Shown here one piece after another: positions 1-9,375 of a stretch of DNA of 64,000 nt (positions within the stretch are counted from its first letter, which is position 1; each line of letters opens with the position of its first letter). Below the pieces are notes generated by a model. It made no database searches and was not told where the DNA came from. It saw only the letters and a program-made list of their open reading frames with translations. The stretch is from positions 1-64,000 of the forward strand of contig CAXXPU010000002.1 in the NCBI GenBank assembly GCA_963666875.2. Direction: 5' to 3'. This stretch comes from G963662655 sp963666875 (GTDB lineage: Bacteria > Cloacimonadota > Cloacimonadia > Cloacimonadales > JAIOQZ01). A program made the translations under genes and the position numbers.

Positions 1-2
1 AT

Positions 3-410
3 TCGATGCCGCTGATCCGCTACGACACCCGCGACCTTGTGACGCTGGAAGACGAGCCGTGTCCCTGCGGACGACCCTTCCGGTGCGTCAAGGAGATCCA
101 GGGCAAGGCTTGCGACCACATTGTCACCCCGGACGGACGAATCCTCGGCGCGGTGATGTCGCACGCGGTGGATCAGGCGAAGGGCGTGATCGTCTCGCAA
201 TGCGTACAGGACGCGCTGGATCACATCACCTTCCGACTCGTGGTGGACGATCAGTACGATGCGGCGTCGCAGGACGCTTTGGAACGCGGCTTGCGAAAGC
301 GACTCGGTGGAAGAATGATGATCGACTTCAAGATCGTCGATGAACTGGAGAAGACAACGGGCGGGAAGACGCCTTTCATACGATCGAAGATTGGCAATCA
401 ATTCGAATAA
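3..410 (+). CDS. CapK/PaaK-like AMP-forming ligase, C-terminal fragment
   Basis: The reading frame is open from the window edge, so the N-terminal two thirds lie upstream. What remains contains an RYDTRDL segment, a CPCGR zinc-ribbon-like pair of cysteines and a small C-terminal lid domain ending in KTPFIRSKI. This is the pattern of the phenylacetate-CoA ligase / CapK family. In polysaccharide clusters, members are thought to activate an acyl group for glycan or glycolipid modification. It is followed 10 bases later by nadA and then by glycan genes, so a surface-polymer role is more likely than phenylacetate catabolism; that is inference from context. Substrate unknown. Confidence 0.75.
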   Translation, partial: SMPLIRYDTRDLVTLEDEPCPCGRPFRCVKEIQGKACDHIVTPDGRILGAVMSHAVDQAKGVIVSQCVQDALDHITFRLVVDDQYDAASQDALERGLRKRLGGRMMIDFKIVDELEKTTGGKTPFIRSKIGNQFE

Positions 411-420
411 AGGAGTACTC

Positions 421-1330
421 GTGGAACAAATTCAGAAGCGGATTATCGAGCTGAAACAGGAAAAGAAATGCTTCATCATGTCGCACAATTACGTTGATTA
501 CGGCCTTCAGGAAATCTCGGATTACGTTGGCGATTCGCTACAGATGGCGAAGGTCGCGGCGAAAAGAGACGAGAAGATGCTGCTGGTATGCAGTATCCGC
601 ATCATGGGCGAGACGGCAAAACTACTGCTGAGTCCGGATAAAAAAGTCCTGATGGCGCACCCCGACCGCCGATTGCCGACTGGCCAACATGCAGAACCCG
701 GTCAGCCTCCGAAGACTCAGAGAGCTTCATCCCGACGCGGAAGTGGTCTGCTACGTGAACTCTCCCGCCACACTCAAGGCGGAGAGCACCGTCACCTGCA
801 CATCCGCCAACTGCGTCGATCTGGTAAATAGAATCCCAGCCGATAAAGAAATCATCTTCGTGCCCGACCGAAACATCGGAAAATGGGTCGAGCATAAGAC
901 GGGCAGGAAACTGATCATGTTCGACAGCTATTGCTACGTGCATCACCGGATCCCGCTGGAGGAAGCGAAGGCGGTGAAGGAGAAATACCCGGACTACTCG
1001 CTGCTGGTGCATCCGGAATGCGGTCTCGACGTGTGCCTGTTCGCGGACAAGGTATGTTCCACCAGTCAGATGATCGACTTCGTTCAGCAGTACGACCGCG
1101 CCATCATCGGCACCGAGACGGGTCTTTACGAGCAATTGCGTCACCGGTTCCCCGAGAAATCGCTGGTTCCGCTCAGCTCGAGCATGCAGTGCGAGGACAT
1201 GAAGTTAAACAATCTCGAACTGGCGCTACACACACTCGAAAACGAATCGAACGAAGTCGTGCTGGACGAGGAGATCGCTGAAGCAATGGGAAGATCGCTC
1301 GCTCGGATGTCGGAGATCCTCGGATCATGA
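421..1330 (+). CDS. nadA: Quinolinate synthase NadA, interrupted by a one-base frameshift
   Basis: NadA condenses iminoaspartate with dihydroxyacetone phosphate to give quinolinate in NAD synthesis, using a 4Fe-4S cluster. GTG at 421 is chosen because AGGAG lies at 411-415. The N-terminal half (MSHNYV, GDSLQMAK, MGETAK) is in one frame up to about 666. The rest (DCRLANMQNP, VTCTSANC, HPECGLDV, MQCEDMK) continues in another frame from about 668. Dropping one base near 661-668 gives a continuous protein of about 300 residues, the usual family size. The three expected cluster cysteines are then all present (DCRLAN, VTCTSAN, MQCEDMK). The retained motifs argue for a sequence error rather than a dead gene. 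No nadB or nadC is visible nearby. It overlaps the next gene by ATGA. Confidence 0.9.
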
Positions 1331-2277
1331 AGAAGTGGATCAAGCTGGTCCAGCTATTGATCGCCGTGGCGCTGCTGGCATTCCTGATCGTACATTATCA
1401 CGTTACGATCCGGAGTATCGATCTCGCGACGAGCGACCTCCTGTGGCTGATTCCCTGCCTGATTATCAGCATCGTCCTGGTTCCCATTCTGGCGGGATAC
1501 AGGTGGCAAACCATGCTGCACGCGCTCGATTCGACCTACGACGCGCTGAAGCTGATCCGCATCAACTTCCAGTCGATCTTCTGGGGTGTATTTCTCCCCT
1601 CGTCGGACGGCTTCGCACTGATACGGGCATACCTCCTGATGCGCAGGATCGACCGTCGAACCGCTATCGGATCGGTGATCATGGAAAAATTCTTCGGCGT
1701 GCTCTGCCTCTTCCTCATCGCGCTGGCAGCCAGCTTTTTCATTCAAGAATTATCGTGGATATGGCTCTTGCGTATCATGCTGATATGCGCGATCGCCAGC
1801 CTGATCGCGATGGTGGCACTCATTCGCAAGCAAAGTGCAACAGAACGTGAGGACAGAAATCTTTTACAACGCATTGTCACCCAGATCCGCAAGCTGGCGG
1901 GGCTGCTGGCAACCGCCGACCGTAAATTCCTCGGTCAGGGAATTGTGTTGATCGTGTTCGTACAACTGCTAAGCATCCTCAACATTCATTTTCTGTTCTT
2001 TCTATTAGGGCATCCGCTACCGCTGATTCAGCACCTCTGTTTCGTGCCGGTGATCCAGACCATATCGCTGATTCCGCTCACCACCAGCGGCTTCGGTATC
2101 CGCGAGGGCGCATTTGTCTTTTTCTATCAACGGCTGGATATCCTGCCTGCCGACCTGATCGCCATCTCGATCCTGAATTTCCTGATCATGACCGGCATTC
2201 CGGCATTGATCGGAGGCGTTCTGTCGATCCACAGCAACCTCCGAAAGGTTGATGTACTCGTAGGAGGCATACAATGA
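1327..2277 (+). CDS. Lysylphosphatidylglycerol synthase TM / flippase-like (UPF0104) membrane protein
   Basis: A 316-residue protein made almost entirely of hydrophobic helices, about eight by eye. It contains the segments FWGVFLPSSDGFALIRAYLL and LIPLTTSGFGIREGAFVFFY, the conserved cores of the UPF0104 / AglD-like family (LPG_synthase_TM). Related proteins sit in glycan clusters and are thought to handle lipid-linked sugars; there is no soluble LPG synthase domain here. The start overlaps the end of nadA (ATGA), and its stop overlaps the start of the glycosyltransferase in the same way, so the three are probably translationally coupled. The exact substrate cannot be read from the sequence. 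Confidence 0.8.
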   Translation: MKKWIKLVQLLIAVALLAFLIVHYHVTIRSIDLATSDLLWLIPCLIISIVLVPILAGYRWQTMLHALDSTYDALKLIRINFQSIFWGVFLPSSDGFALIRAYLLMRRIDRRTAIGSVIMEKFFGVLCLFLIALAASFFIQELSWIWLLRIMLICAIASLIAMVALIRKQSATEREDRNLLQRIVTQIRKLAGLLATADRKFLGQGIVLIVFVQLLSILNIHFLFFLLGHPLPLIQHLCFVPVIQTISLIPLTTSGFGIREGAFVFFYQRLDILPADLIAISILNFLIMTGIPALIGGVLSIHSNLRKVDVLVGGIQ

Positions 2278-3138
2278 AAGCCATTGAGATATCAGTCGTC
2301 GCACCGGTCTATAACGGCGCGGAAACGATTGTCGAATTCATGCGACGAACTTGGGAATCACTGAGCCAAATGAACAAACCATTCGAAATCCTGCTGGTCG
2401 ATGACGGCAGCCGGGACGGTTCGGTCGAGATCATTCGCAGCCAGATGGAAAGGTACAATGATATCACGCTCGTCAAACTGACCGGGAATTTCGGGCAGTC
2501 GAACGCCATCGCCGCAGGACTGACCCGCGCCAGGGGAAAATACTGCGTGGTGATGGACAGCGATTTGCAGGACAAGCCCGAGGACATCGAGCATCTCTAC
2601 CGCCGCATCCTCGAAAAGGGCCACGACATGGTCATCGCCAGTCGTCCGCAGTCCAACCAGATTCTGCGCAGGAACCTGGCGTCGATCCTCTTCTACGTGC
2701 TGTCCAACCGTCTCACGACCATCCGCAATCCGCGCTGTGCCGGCGTCTTTCGCATCCTGAAGCGAAGCTGTCTGGACGACATATTCCGAAAACCCGTCCA
2801 GCCAGGAACCATCCTCAGTCAACTCCACGCGAAGGGCTGTTCGTGGAGCACGATTTTGCTTGAACGCGAGACACGACACGATAACCGCAGCTCCTACTCG
2901 GTCAGAAAACTGCTGAATCTCGCGTTTACCCGACTGCTGGTCTTCGGCAGAATCCCGCATAATATCCTGGGTATCATCGGGATCGTGAAGGCTGTCTCGC
3001 TGTATTCTGCCACGCAAAAGCAAACCCGTGAAGTGCCTTGCCGTACTCATATTCGCCGCATCTCTGATCGTGAAAGACAAGCGCTTTCTTCATCGCTTCA
3101 AGCCGCGCTTCGAGATCGAGCGAATCATCACGGAGTAA
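2274..3138 (+). CDS. Family 2 glycosyltransferase, probable 3' frameshift
   Basis: The N-terminal GT-A domain is clear: ISVVAPVYNGAETI, LLVDDGSRDGS, GNFGQSNAIAAGL and the DSDLQDKPEDI motif of polyprenyl-phosphate sugar transferases. The direct frame runs on into the downstream acyltransferase gene through about 45 low-complexity residues that look out of frame. If one base is skipped near 3016-3020 (an AAAA run), the protein instead continues with a hydrophobic segment (CLAVLIFAASLIV) and a basic tail, and stops at 3136-3138. That stop lies just before the ribosome binding site and ATG of the next gene. I therefore treat the apparent 507-residue fusion as an artefact. The likely role is transfer of a nucleotide sugar to a lipid or glycan acceptor. 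Confidence 0.75.
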
Positions 3139-3140
3139 TC

Positions 3141-3797
3141 ATGCCCAAGCAAGTCATCATCATCGGAGGAATCGGCAACGGCACCGTCATCGCCGACGCC
3201 ATCACGTACGCCTGCAAAGACGACAACGATCCCGTCGTGGCAGGCTTCCTGAACGATCGGCAACAGAAGGGCGACATTGTCGGATCCTACACCGTGCTGG
3301 GTTCGACAAGCGAGATCGATGCCTTCATCCGCGACGGATATCATTTCGTTTACACGATTTACCGGATCGACGGGCAACAAGAGCGCCTCGACCTCTTCGA
3401 GAAGCTGAAAATCCCGGAAGACCAACTCCTGACCTACGTGCATCCCATGGCGTATGTGGCGCCGAGCGCGAGGCTTGGCGCAGGTACGATCGTGATGCCC
3501 AACGCCTCCATTTCATCCGACGCGACGCTCGGTAGATGCTGCCTGGTGATGGTCAACGCCTCCATCGGACACGATGCCGTGATCGGCGATTTCTGTCACT
3601 TCGCCGCACAGAGCTGCGTCAGTTCGCGCGTTGTGATCGAGGACGGCGTCCATATCGGTCTGAACGCCACCGTCCGCGAGAATCTGCACCTCGGCGTGTG
3701 CTCCACGCTCGGGATGGGATCGGTGCTGTTGAAGGACATGGAAGAAATGGACATCTGGGTGGGTAACCCCGCCAGACTTCTGCGGAAAGCGCGATGA
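3141..3797 (+). CDS. NeuD-type sugar O-acyltransferase (left-handed beta-helix)
   Basis: ATG at 3141 has GGAG at 3132-3135. The first 90 residues form a Rossmann-like PglD/NeuD N-terminal domain (IIGGIGNGTVIADAI, then VLGSTSEIDAFI). The remainder shows hexapeptide repeats of a left-handed beta helix (ARLGAGTIV, ASIGHDAVIGDF, VVIEDGVHIGLNATV) and the closing WVGNPARLLRK. Such enzymes acetylate or otherwise acylate an amino or hydroxyl group of a nucleotide-activated sugar. The neighbouring WecE-type transaminase could supply the amino sugar. It overlaps the next gene by ATGA. The acyl donor and sugar are not determinable. Confidence 0.85.
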   Translation: MPKQVIIIGGIGNGTVIADAITYACKDDNDPVVAGFLNDRQQKGDIVGSYTVLGSTSEIDAFIRDGYHFVYTIYRIDGQQERLDLFEKLKIPEDQLLTYVHPMAYVAPSARLGAGTIVMPNASISSDATLGRCCLVMVNASIGHDAVIGDFCHFAAQSCVSSRVVIEDGVHIGLNATVRENLHLGVCSTLGMGSVLLKDMEEMDIWVGNPARLLRKAR

Positions 3798-4482
3798 AGA
3801 AGGTCGCGATCCTCCAGTCCAACTACATCCCGTGGAAGGGCTATTTTCATATCATTCACGACGTTGACGACTTCGTTTTTCTCGACTCGGTACAATACAC
3901 GACGCGCGACTGGCGTAACCGCAATGCGATCAAGACGCGCGACGGGCTGAAGTGGCTCACCGTGCCGGTGCGTGCAGATCGCGATACGCCGATCAACAAG
4001 GTGCGCATTGACGGAACCGACTGGCAGAAAAATCATTACATGACCATTTGCCACACGTATCATTCGTGCAGACGATTCGACCACTTCAACGACTTGCTGA
4101 AAGACGTTTACCTGGATCGAAGCTGGAATACCTTTACGAACTCAATCGCTATCTGATCGAGCAAATCGGCAATATACTCGGCATCGATACTGCTTTTCAC
4201 GGCGATGAGGACTTTCCTGTCACCAGGGATCGTAACCGTCGTCTCCTCGATATCGCGAAAGCGCTGGATGCAGACGTTTATATGTCCGGTCCCGCCGCGA
4301 AAGCGTATCTGGACGTGGAATTGTTCGAGGAAAACGGCATCCGGGTTGAGTTCTTCCAATACCCGGCGTATCCGGAATATCCGCAGCTTCATGGTGATTT
4401 CGAGCACCATGTGAGCATCCTCGATCTGCTTTTCAATGTCGGCAACGACGGCCCGAAATACATCTGGGGAGACCGATTATGA
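3794..4482 (+). CDS. WbqC-like family protein, interrupted by a one-base frameshift
   Basis: The start shows the WbqC-family signature (VAILQSNYIPWKGYFHII, then DSVQYTTRDWRNRN). The first frame ends falsely at 4156. From about 4125 another frame continues with EYLYELNRYLIEQIGNILGI, YMSGPAAKAYLD and YPEYPQLHGDFEHHVSILDL, matching the C-terminal half of the same family. Adding one G in the run near 4125 joins the halves into a protein of about 229 residues, the normal length. WbqC-like proteins are common in O-antigen and capsule clusters, often next to sugar aminotransferases and acyltransferases as here; their biochemistry is not settled. The 3' end overlaps wecE by ATGA. Confidence 0.85.
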
Positions 4483-5615
4483 TCGTGTTCAATCAACCGC
4501 TTGTCACAGGGCGGGAAGAGGAAAATATACAAAAGGTGTTCGCAACGGGTAACTTCTGCGGCAACGGCGAGTTCAGCGGAATCTGTGAGGCGCGGCTCCG
4601 GATAATGTACGATGCCCGACTGGCCCTTCTGACCTCCTCATGCAGCGGCGCGCTGGAGATCGCAGCGCTTGCCATGCAGTTGGAGCCGGGCGACGAGGTG
4701 ATCTTGCCCTCCTTCACACACGTGGGAACCGCCTCCGCCTTCGCCAGAATGGGCGCAAAACTCGTCTGGTGCGACATCCGCAGGGACACCCGCAACATCG
4801 ACGAAAACCTCGTCGAAGGGCTTGTCACCGACAGAACGAAGGCAGTGGTGGCGGTACATTACAGCGGGATCGGCTGCGAGATCGAACGAATCCGCGAAAT
4901 CTGCGACCGGCACGGCATCTACCTGATCGAAGACAACGCCTGCGGAATCGATTCGAAGTATCGCGACCGGCTGCTGGGCACCTTTGGCGACGTATCCGCC
5001 CTGAGCTTTCATCAGACCAAGAATATCCATTGCGGTGAGGGCGGCGCCGTGATCGTCAACAACGCCGATCTGGTCGATCGCATCCAGATTATCCGCGATC
5101 GCGGCACGAACCGCAGACGTTTCGACGAAAAGAAAGTAAATGCCTACACCTGGCGGCTTCCGGGATCGAACTATTTCATCAGCGAACTGCAAGGGGCGTT
5201 TCTACATGCGCAACTGGATACGCTGAAGGAGGTTACGGATCACCGCACCCTGTTGTTCCATCGCTACCTGAAAGGTCTGAAGAGCACATTACCGACTGAG
5301 AGCCTGCCCGTCGTTCCGGACGGCTTCACGCCTAACGGCCACGCGTTTTTCATCCTCTGTTCGTCCGAAGAAGAGCGTAAAGACCTGATCGACCACCTGC
5401 ACCGGGAGGAAATCCAGTCGGCGTTCCACTACCAGCCGCTGCATCAGGCGCCATACTGGAACGGCGCATTCGACTCGACCCGGCTGCCGGTCACAGAAGA
5501 TACCGCCAGACGCATCCTCAGACTGCCCATGCACTTCAATCTGACGCTCGCGGATGTGGATCGCGTCTGCGAAGAGATTCATCGATTCTTCGAAAGGAAT
5601 CCCCATGCCGGATAA
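4479..5615 (+). CDS. wecE: DegT/DnrJ/EryC1 aminotransferase, WecE/RffA type
   Basis: A fold-type I PLP enzyme of 378 residues that makes dTDP-4-amino-4,6-dideoxygalactose or a related amino sugar from the 4-keto sugar. Residue K181 in the motif SFHQTKNIHCGEGGA is the expected Schiff-base lysine. The same stretch, with TKN followed by GEGGA, is typical of the WecE/RffA branch. Other family segments are SSCSGALEIAALAM, LPSFTHVGTASAF and IEDNACGID. It follows the WbqC-like gene with an ATGA overlap, and its last codons overlap the start of the membrane protein gene. No dTDP-glucose synthesis genes lie in the window. Exact sugar specificity is inferred from motif similarity. Confidence 0.85.
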   Translation: MIVFNQPLVTGREEENIQKVFATGNFCGNGEFSGICEARLRIMYDARLALLTSSCSGALEIAALAMQLEPGDEVILPSFTHVGTASAFARMGAKLVWCDIRRDTRNIDENLVEGLVTDRTKAVVAVHYSGIGCEIERIREICDRHGIYLIEDNACGIDSKYRDRLLGTFGDVSALSFHQTKNIHCGEGGAVIVNNADLVDRIQIIRDRGTNRRRFDEKKVNAYTWRLPGSNYFISELQGAFLHAQLDTLKEVTDHRTLLFHRYLKGLKSTLPTESLPVVPDGFTPNGHAFFILCSSEEERKDLIDHLHREEIQSAFHYQPLHQAPYWNGAFDSTRLPVTEDTARRILRLPMHFNLTLADVDRVCEEIHRFFERNPHAG

Positions 5616-7299
5616 TACGAAATGGTACGACTCGCCGCGGTGGGTCTTCGGAATCGTGTGCCTGATGTTTATCGCGTTCGTAATGCCCTATCTTGTTAAG
5701 AGCGACAACGTTTGGATCAACCAGTTCGACAACCTCGATCAACTCAGCTATCTCGGCATCTTCGACGGCGAGTTTCAGGGACAATTCTTCCCTTCGGACA
5801 ACATGCCCGAGAACTACCTGCCCGGCATGGAGCCGATCTTCCGCGTTTCGATCCTCTCCGTGCAGAAGCTCTTCTGGCAGCTTGGCTTCCTGCCCGGATA
5901 CGTAGTCAACGAGATGGTCTATCGCATCCTCGGTTTCATCGGGTTTTACCTTCTGTTGAGACGCTTTTTCATGCGGGATCTGCCGCGCATTTTCCCTGCG
6001 CTGCTGTCGCTCGCGTACGTTTTTCTACCCTTCTGGCCGCAGGGAGGACTCTCGGTCGCCGGTTTACCTCTGCTCGCATGGGCATTGACCTCGATCTTTC
6101 TGAAGGAGCGAACACTAATCGCGTATCTCGCTGTGATGCTTTACACGCTCTATTCGGGTCTATTCCTCACCGGCGTCTTTGTGCTGATGGTGCTTGGCGT
6201 GACCATCTTGATGCTGTTGATCATACGAAAACCCTTCTGGCGACTGATCCCGCCGGCGCTCATCATGTTGTTCCTGTATTGCGCGACCTACTGGTCGTTT
6301 TTCGTGATCATGTTCGTCGAGAAGATCCCCACCAATCGATCCGCGATTCTGCTGGCGGCAATGGATTTCCCGACCGTATTCACCGATTTCTTTCTCGCTT
6401 TCTTCGTCACATCGCAACTGCACGCGCGATCGCTGCATCAATATATTCTGCTGCCGGTCATCGTGATCGGCGTTATCGCGATCATGCGCAGGAAGGAGAG
6501 TCCGCATCGCAACCTGACCTTGATCCTCAGTGGCTTCATCCTCTTTTGTGCGCTGGTTTTTGCGCTATATCGCTATCAGCCGATCAACGACCTCTACAAC
6601 AGCATGCGTTTCGGATTCGACTATTCCAGGTTTTTCTTCCTGTCGCCACCGGTGTGGTACCTGCTGGCTGGTATCGTCTTCACGCTCACGATCGAGCGCG
6701 CCAAATGGAAGAAACCGGCAATGATTCTGGTTGCGGTGCTTCTCGTGGCGCAAATCGGGATCAACTTCGCCAGCTCCAGCCTGTCGGTCTGGTACAAGAA
6801 ACCGACCTTGAACGAGGTGATGTCCATGGAGCAATTCGACCGGATCGAACGATTTCTGGCGGAGAACGAGGAGGGCTTCAGCAAGGAGAATTGCCGGATC
6901 GGATGCGTATGTTTCGCGCCGTCGGTTGCCAATTTCAACGGATTCAAAACGCTGGGTGCATACTGCCCGTCCTATCCGCTGCATCTGAAAGATGATTTCA
7001 GGGAAATACTCGAGGGTGAATTGCAGCGGAACCACGTGCTGGAAATCTTCATGCGAAAGTGGGGATCACAATTGTATCTGTTCGACGACAGGGTGTTTAT
7101 TCACATGCTTGATCAACGGTATCTCCAGAAAATCCTGCCCTCCATCACCTGTGAAATGAATATTTTGAAGCTGCGCGAAAAGGGCGTCGATTACCTGTTC
7201 TCCGCCCTGCCGATCCGCAACGCCACCGATGTCGGTCTGACGCCGGTCGCGAAAGACATCGGTAACTATTACCACATGTATGTGTATCGGCTGCCGTGA
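5605..7299 (+). CDS. Polytopic membrane protein of the glycan cluster
   Basis: ATG at 5605 is preferred over an upstream in-frame Met because AAAGGA lies at 5593-5598 and it overlaps wecE by only 11 bases. The 564-residue product has a short cytoplasmic N-terminus, about 10 to 12 hydrophobic segments in the first 400 residues, and a soluble C-terminal part of about 150 residues. An acidic loop after the first helix (WINQFDNLDQLSYLG) resembles the substrate loop of GT-C-fold or YfhO-like/DUF6044-like membrane proteins. I do not recognise the family with confidence. As the last gene of the cluster it may add or transport a sugar at the membrane. It ends exactly where the convergent znuC gene ends. 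Confidence 0.6.
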   Translation: MPDNTKWYDSPRWVFGIVCLMFIAFVMPYLVKSDNVWINQFDNLDQLSYLGIFDGEFQGQFFPSDNMPENYLPGMEPIFRVSILSVQKLFWQLGFLPGYVVNEMVYRILGFIGFYLLLRRFFMRDLPRIFPALLSLAYVFLPFWPQGGLSVAGLPLLAWALTSIFLKERTLIAYLAVMLYTLYSGLFLTGVFVLMVLGVTILMLLIIRKPFWRLIPPALIMLFLYCATYWSFFVIMFVEKIPTNRSAILLAAMDFPTVFTDFFLAFFVTSQLHARSLHQYILLPVIVIGVIAIMRRKESPHRNLTLILSGFILFCALVFALYRYQPINDLYNSMRFGFDYSRFFFLSPPVWYLLAGIVFTLTIERAKWKKPAMILVAVLLVAQIGINFASSSLSVWYKKPTLNEVMSMEQFDRIERFLAENEEGFSKENCRIGCVCFAPSVANFNGFKTLGAYCPSYPLHLKDDFREILEGELQRNHVLEIFMRKWGSQLYLFDDRVFIHMLDQRYLQKILPSITCEMNILKLREKGVDYLFSALPIRNATDVGLTPVAKDIGNYYHMYVYRLP

Positions 7300-8026
7300 T
7301 TACAACCCGCAGCGGTGGCTGATAATCTCCATGTGATCGTGGTAGGTGCCGGAAATCACGTCCGCGTTGATTTCCGAGGTCTTAGTGAACCGTGAGCTTG
7401 CGATTGAGACAGGCGACGCGATCCGCGTACGACGAGACGAAACCGATGTCGTGCGTGACTAGCACAATCGTCTTGCCGATCGCCTTCAATAGATCGTAGA
7501 TCCCGAGTTCCATCCGCATATCGACGCTCGCAGTGGGTTCGTCCAGAAACAGGATATCCGGATCGGAGATCAGAGCGCGCGCGATCAGGGTTCGTTGTTT
7601 CTGACCGCCTGAAAGGTCGCCGTATCGGGTATCGGCCAGACTCGATATCTCCATCTTCTCGAGCATCGCTTCCGCCTTCGCTTTCAAGCCCGACGGCCAA
7701 AAAGGCAATATCGATCCCGCCGTCAGTCCGCCGGTCATGACCACTTCGCGAACCCGCACCGGAAAATCCTCGTACTTCACGCCATACTGCGGAACGTATC
7801 CGATATGGCGATGCGCCTTGTCCGGCAATTTACCTACGATACGCACCGTGCCGCGATTCGGCTGAAGCAGCCCGAGCATGATCTTCAGCAGCGTCGTCTT
7901 GCCGCCGCCGTTCGGACCGACGATGGCGATAAATTCACCCGACTCGATCTGCAGGTCGATTTCCTCCAACACCTTCTGGCTGTTGTAGGCGAACGAGAGT
8001 TTTTCGACAGCGACGGCTGCTTTCAC
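7300..8026 (-). CDS. znuC: Metal ABC transporter ATPase (ZnuC-like), 3' frameshift
   Basis: This is the ATP-binding subunit of a zinc/manganese importer. Walker A GPNGGGKTTLLK, the Q-loop segment GYVPQYG, signature DLSGGQKQR, Walker B ILFLDEPTASVD and the H-loop VLVTHD are all present. The direct frame stops after NRKLTVH at 7382. A one-base shift there continues with TSEINADVISGTY and a further 18 residues to a stop at 7300-7302. That tail has the usual ZnuC/MntB C-terminal form and brings the protein to about 240 residues, the family norm. It overlaps the ZnuA-like gene by ATGA. No permease gene of the ZnuB type follows, since the next gene is convergent, so the membrane subunit must be encoded elsewhere. 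Confidence 0.85.
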
Positions 8027-8943
8027 CGGATATTCTCCGCAATGGTCGTGGCGATCCCGCGCATGTTATCGAGATAATCCGGCGCTAAAGGATCGATCGG
8101 CACCACGCTCCCGCAGATCTCCTGTGCGATGCTTTGGGCGACCGATTCGTCGAACTGCTTCTGTACGAAGATCACCCGGATATCGTTCTCCGACGCGTAC
8201 TTCACGATCTCGACCGTGAATTTCCCGAGTGGCTCCTTGCCCTCGATCTCGATCGGAATCTGTTGTAAATCGAATTGATCTCCGAAATATCCCCACGCCG
8301 GATGAAAGACGAGCATGGTGCGGTTCCGGAGCGGCTCGAGTGTCTTTGTAATCTCACTGGAGAGTGTGTCGAGGTCGTCCTGGAACGCATACAAATTCTT
8401 CTCGATGGTTCCCTTCTGATCGGGAAGGAGTTCGATCAGTGCCTCCGCCATCGTCGCAGCCTGAATCTTCACGAGTTCCGGCGACATCCAGATATGCGGA
8501 TCCTTCGCACCGTGGTCATGATGATGTTCTTGCTCCCGGTGATGCTCCTCTTCTTCGCCCAGATGAAGCGCGATTTCTTCAAACGACTCGGTATCGCGCA
8601 ACTGGATTCCATGTCGGGTGTCGATGATCTTTAAATCGGGTGCGCTATCCGAAATTTTCGACAGAAAAGACTCTTCGAACGGCACGCCGATACGGAAATA
8701 GAGCACTGCCGTTTTCAGCTCGATCTGCTGCTTGATGGTCGGCTCGTAGGTTACCGGACTCGATCCCGCTGGCAGCATCAGACGGACATCGGCAAGGTCA
8801 CCCACCACGCGCTGCGCGAAATACTGCTGCGGCGCGATGCTGACAAAAACAACCGGTTTCTGCTGCGCTACCTCTCGCTGGCCCGTCGTGCAGGACGTGA
8901 CAAGAATTATCATTATACTGAAAAATACTACGATTCGCGACAT
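8023..8943 (-). CDS. znuA: Zinc ABC transporter substrate-binding lipoprotein (ZnuA-like)
   Basis: The start at 8943 (MSRIVVFF) is preferred because an AGGGGG ribosome binding site lies about ten bases upstream. The N-terminus is a lipoprotein signal with lipobox LVTSC. The body matches the cluster 9 solute-binding family: FVSIAPQQYFAQRVVGD, MLPAGSSPVTYEPT, then a charged His-rich loop (EEEEHHREQEHHHDHG) followed by DPHIWMSP. The His-rich loop is characteristic of zinc rather than manganese binders. It would capture zinc in the periplasm and hand it to the permease. It overlaps the upstream Fur-like gene by 16 bases and the downstream ATPase by 4, indicating one operon. Confidence 0.88.
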   Translation of the reverse strand: MSRIVVFFSIMIILVTSCTTGQREVAQQKPVVFVSIAPQQYFAQRVVGDLADVRLMLPAGSSPVTYEPTIKQQIELKTAVLYFRIGVPFEESFLSKISDSAPDLKIIDTRHGIQLRDTESFEEIALHLGEEEEHHREQEHHHDHGAKDPHIWMSPELVKIQAATMAEALIELLPDQKGTIEKNLYAFQDDLDTLSSEITKTLEPLRNRTMLVFHPAWGYFGDQFDLQQIPIEIEGKEPLGKFTVEIVKYASENDIRVIFVQKQFDESVAQSIAQEICGSVVPIDPLAPDYLDNMRGIATTIAENIR

Positions 8944-9341
8944 GCTTTGCATACCCCCTTCATGATGAGCGATACCTGTTCGACACGATGATTCCCGGCG
9001 TTGCGGATGAGGACGTTGCTCTGGTTGAAATCGAGCGGCGGCAGGCAGAACAACCGTGCGCAATTCTCGCAATAGAAATGCCCGTGTGGCGGATGATGCT
9101 CACAGACGTACTCGAAGAACTGCTGTCCGTCCAGATAGGCGATCTCGCGCACGATGCCGTGATTTTTTAGCAGATGGATGAATCGATACACGGTTGCAAG
9201 ATCGACATCCGGTAGATCTTTCTGCAATTGACTTGCAGAGAAAGATACCGCCTCGATCATCAGACCCAGCAGGTCAACCCGCTGTCGAGTTTTTCTTATT
9301 CCGCTCATTGCGAGCACATTTTCCGGATTACATCGTATCAT
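8928..9341 (-). CDS. zur: Fur-family metalloregulator, probably Zur
   Basis: A 137-residue winged-helix regulator with the Fur dimer and metal motifs: HHPPHGHFYCENC for the regulatory His cluster and first CxxC, and GVCKAC for the second CxxC that builds the structural zinc site. The DNA-binding region has the Fur-type recognition helix (LATVYRFIHLL). It is the first gene of an operon with a ZnuA-like binding protein and a ZnuC-like ATPase, so zinc is the likely signal. An alternative start at Met12 (position 9308) is possible, since neither ATG has a strong ribosome binding site. A 7-1-7 palindrome lies just upstream, consistent with autoregulation. Confidence 0.85.
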   Translation of the reverse strand: MIRCNPENVLAMSGIRKTRQRVDLLGLMIEAVSFSASQLQKDLPDVDLATVYRFIHLLKNHGIVREIAYLDGQQFFEYVCEHHPPHGHFYCENCARLFCLPPLDFNQSNVLIRNAGNHRVEQVSLIMKGVCKACRES

Positions 9342-9360
9342 GCTGACAAGATATTCTATA

Positions 9361-9375
9361 TGCGAATCATTTGCA
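9361..9375. promoter_or_regulatory. Candidate Zur/Fur operator (7-1-7 inverted repeat)
   Basis: TGCGAATCATTTGCA forms a 7-1-7 inverted repeat with one mismatch, the architecture bound by Fur-family dimers. On the minus strand it is immediately followed by TATAGAAT, a good -10 candidate for the zur-znuA-znuC operon, so binding would block initiation. It lies about 20 bases before the first possible start codon. Function is inferred. Confidence 0.6.

Noticed and set aside
421..1330. nadA as a pseudogene
   Set aside because: All cluster ligands and motifs are intact across both frames; one base accounts for the break.
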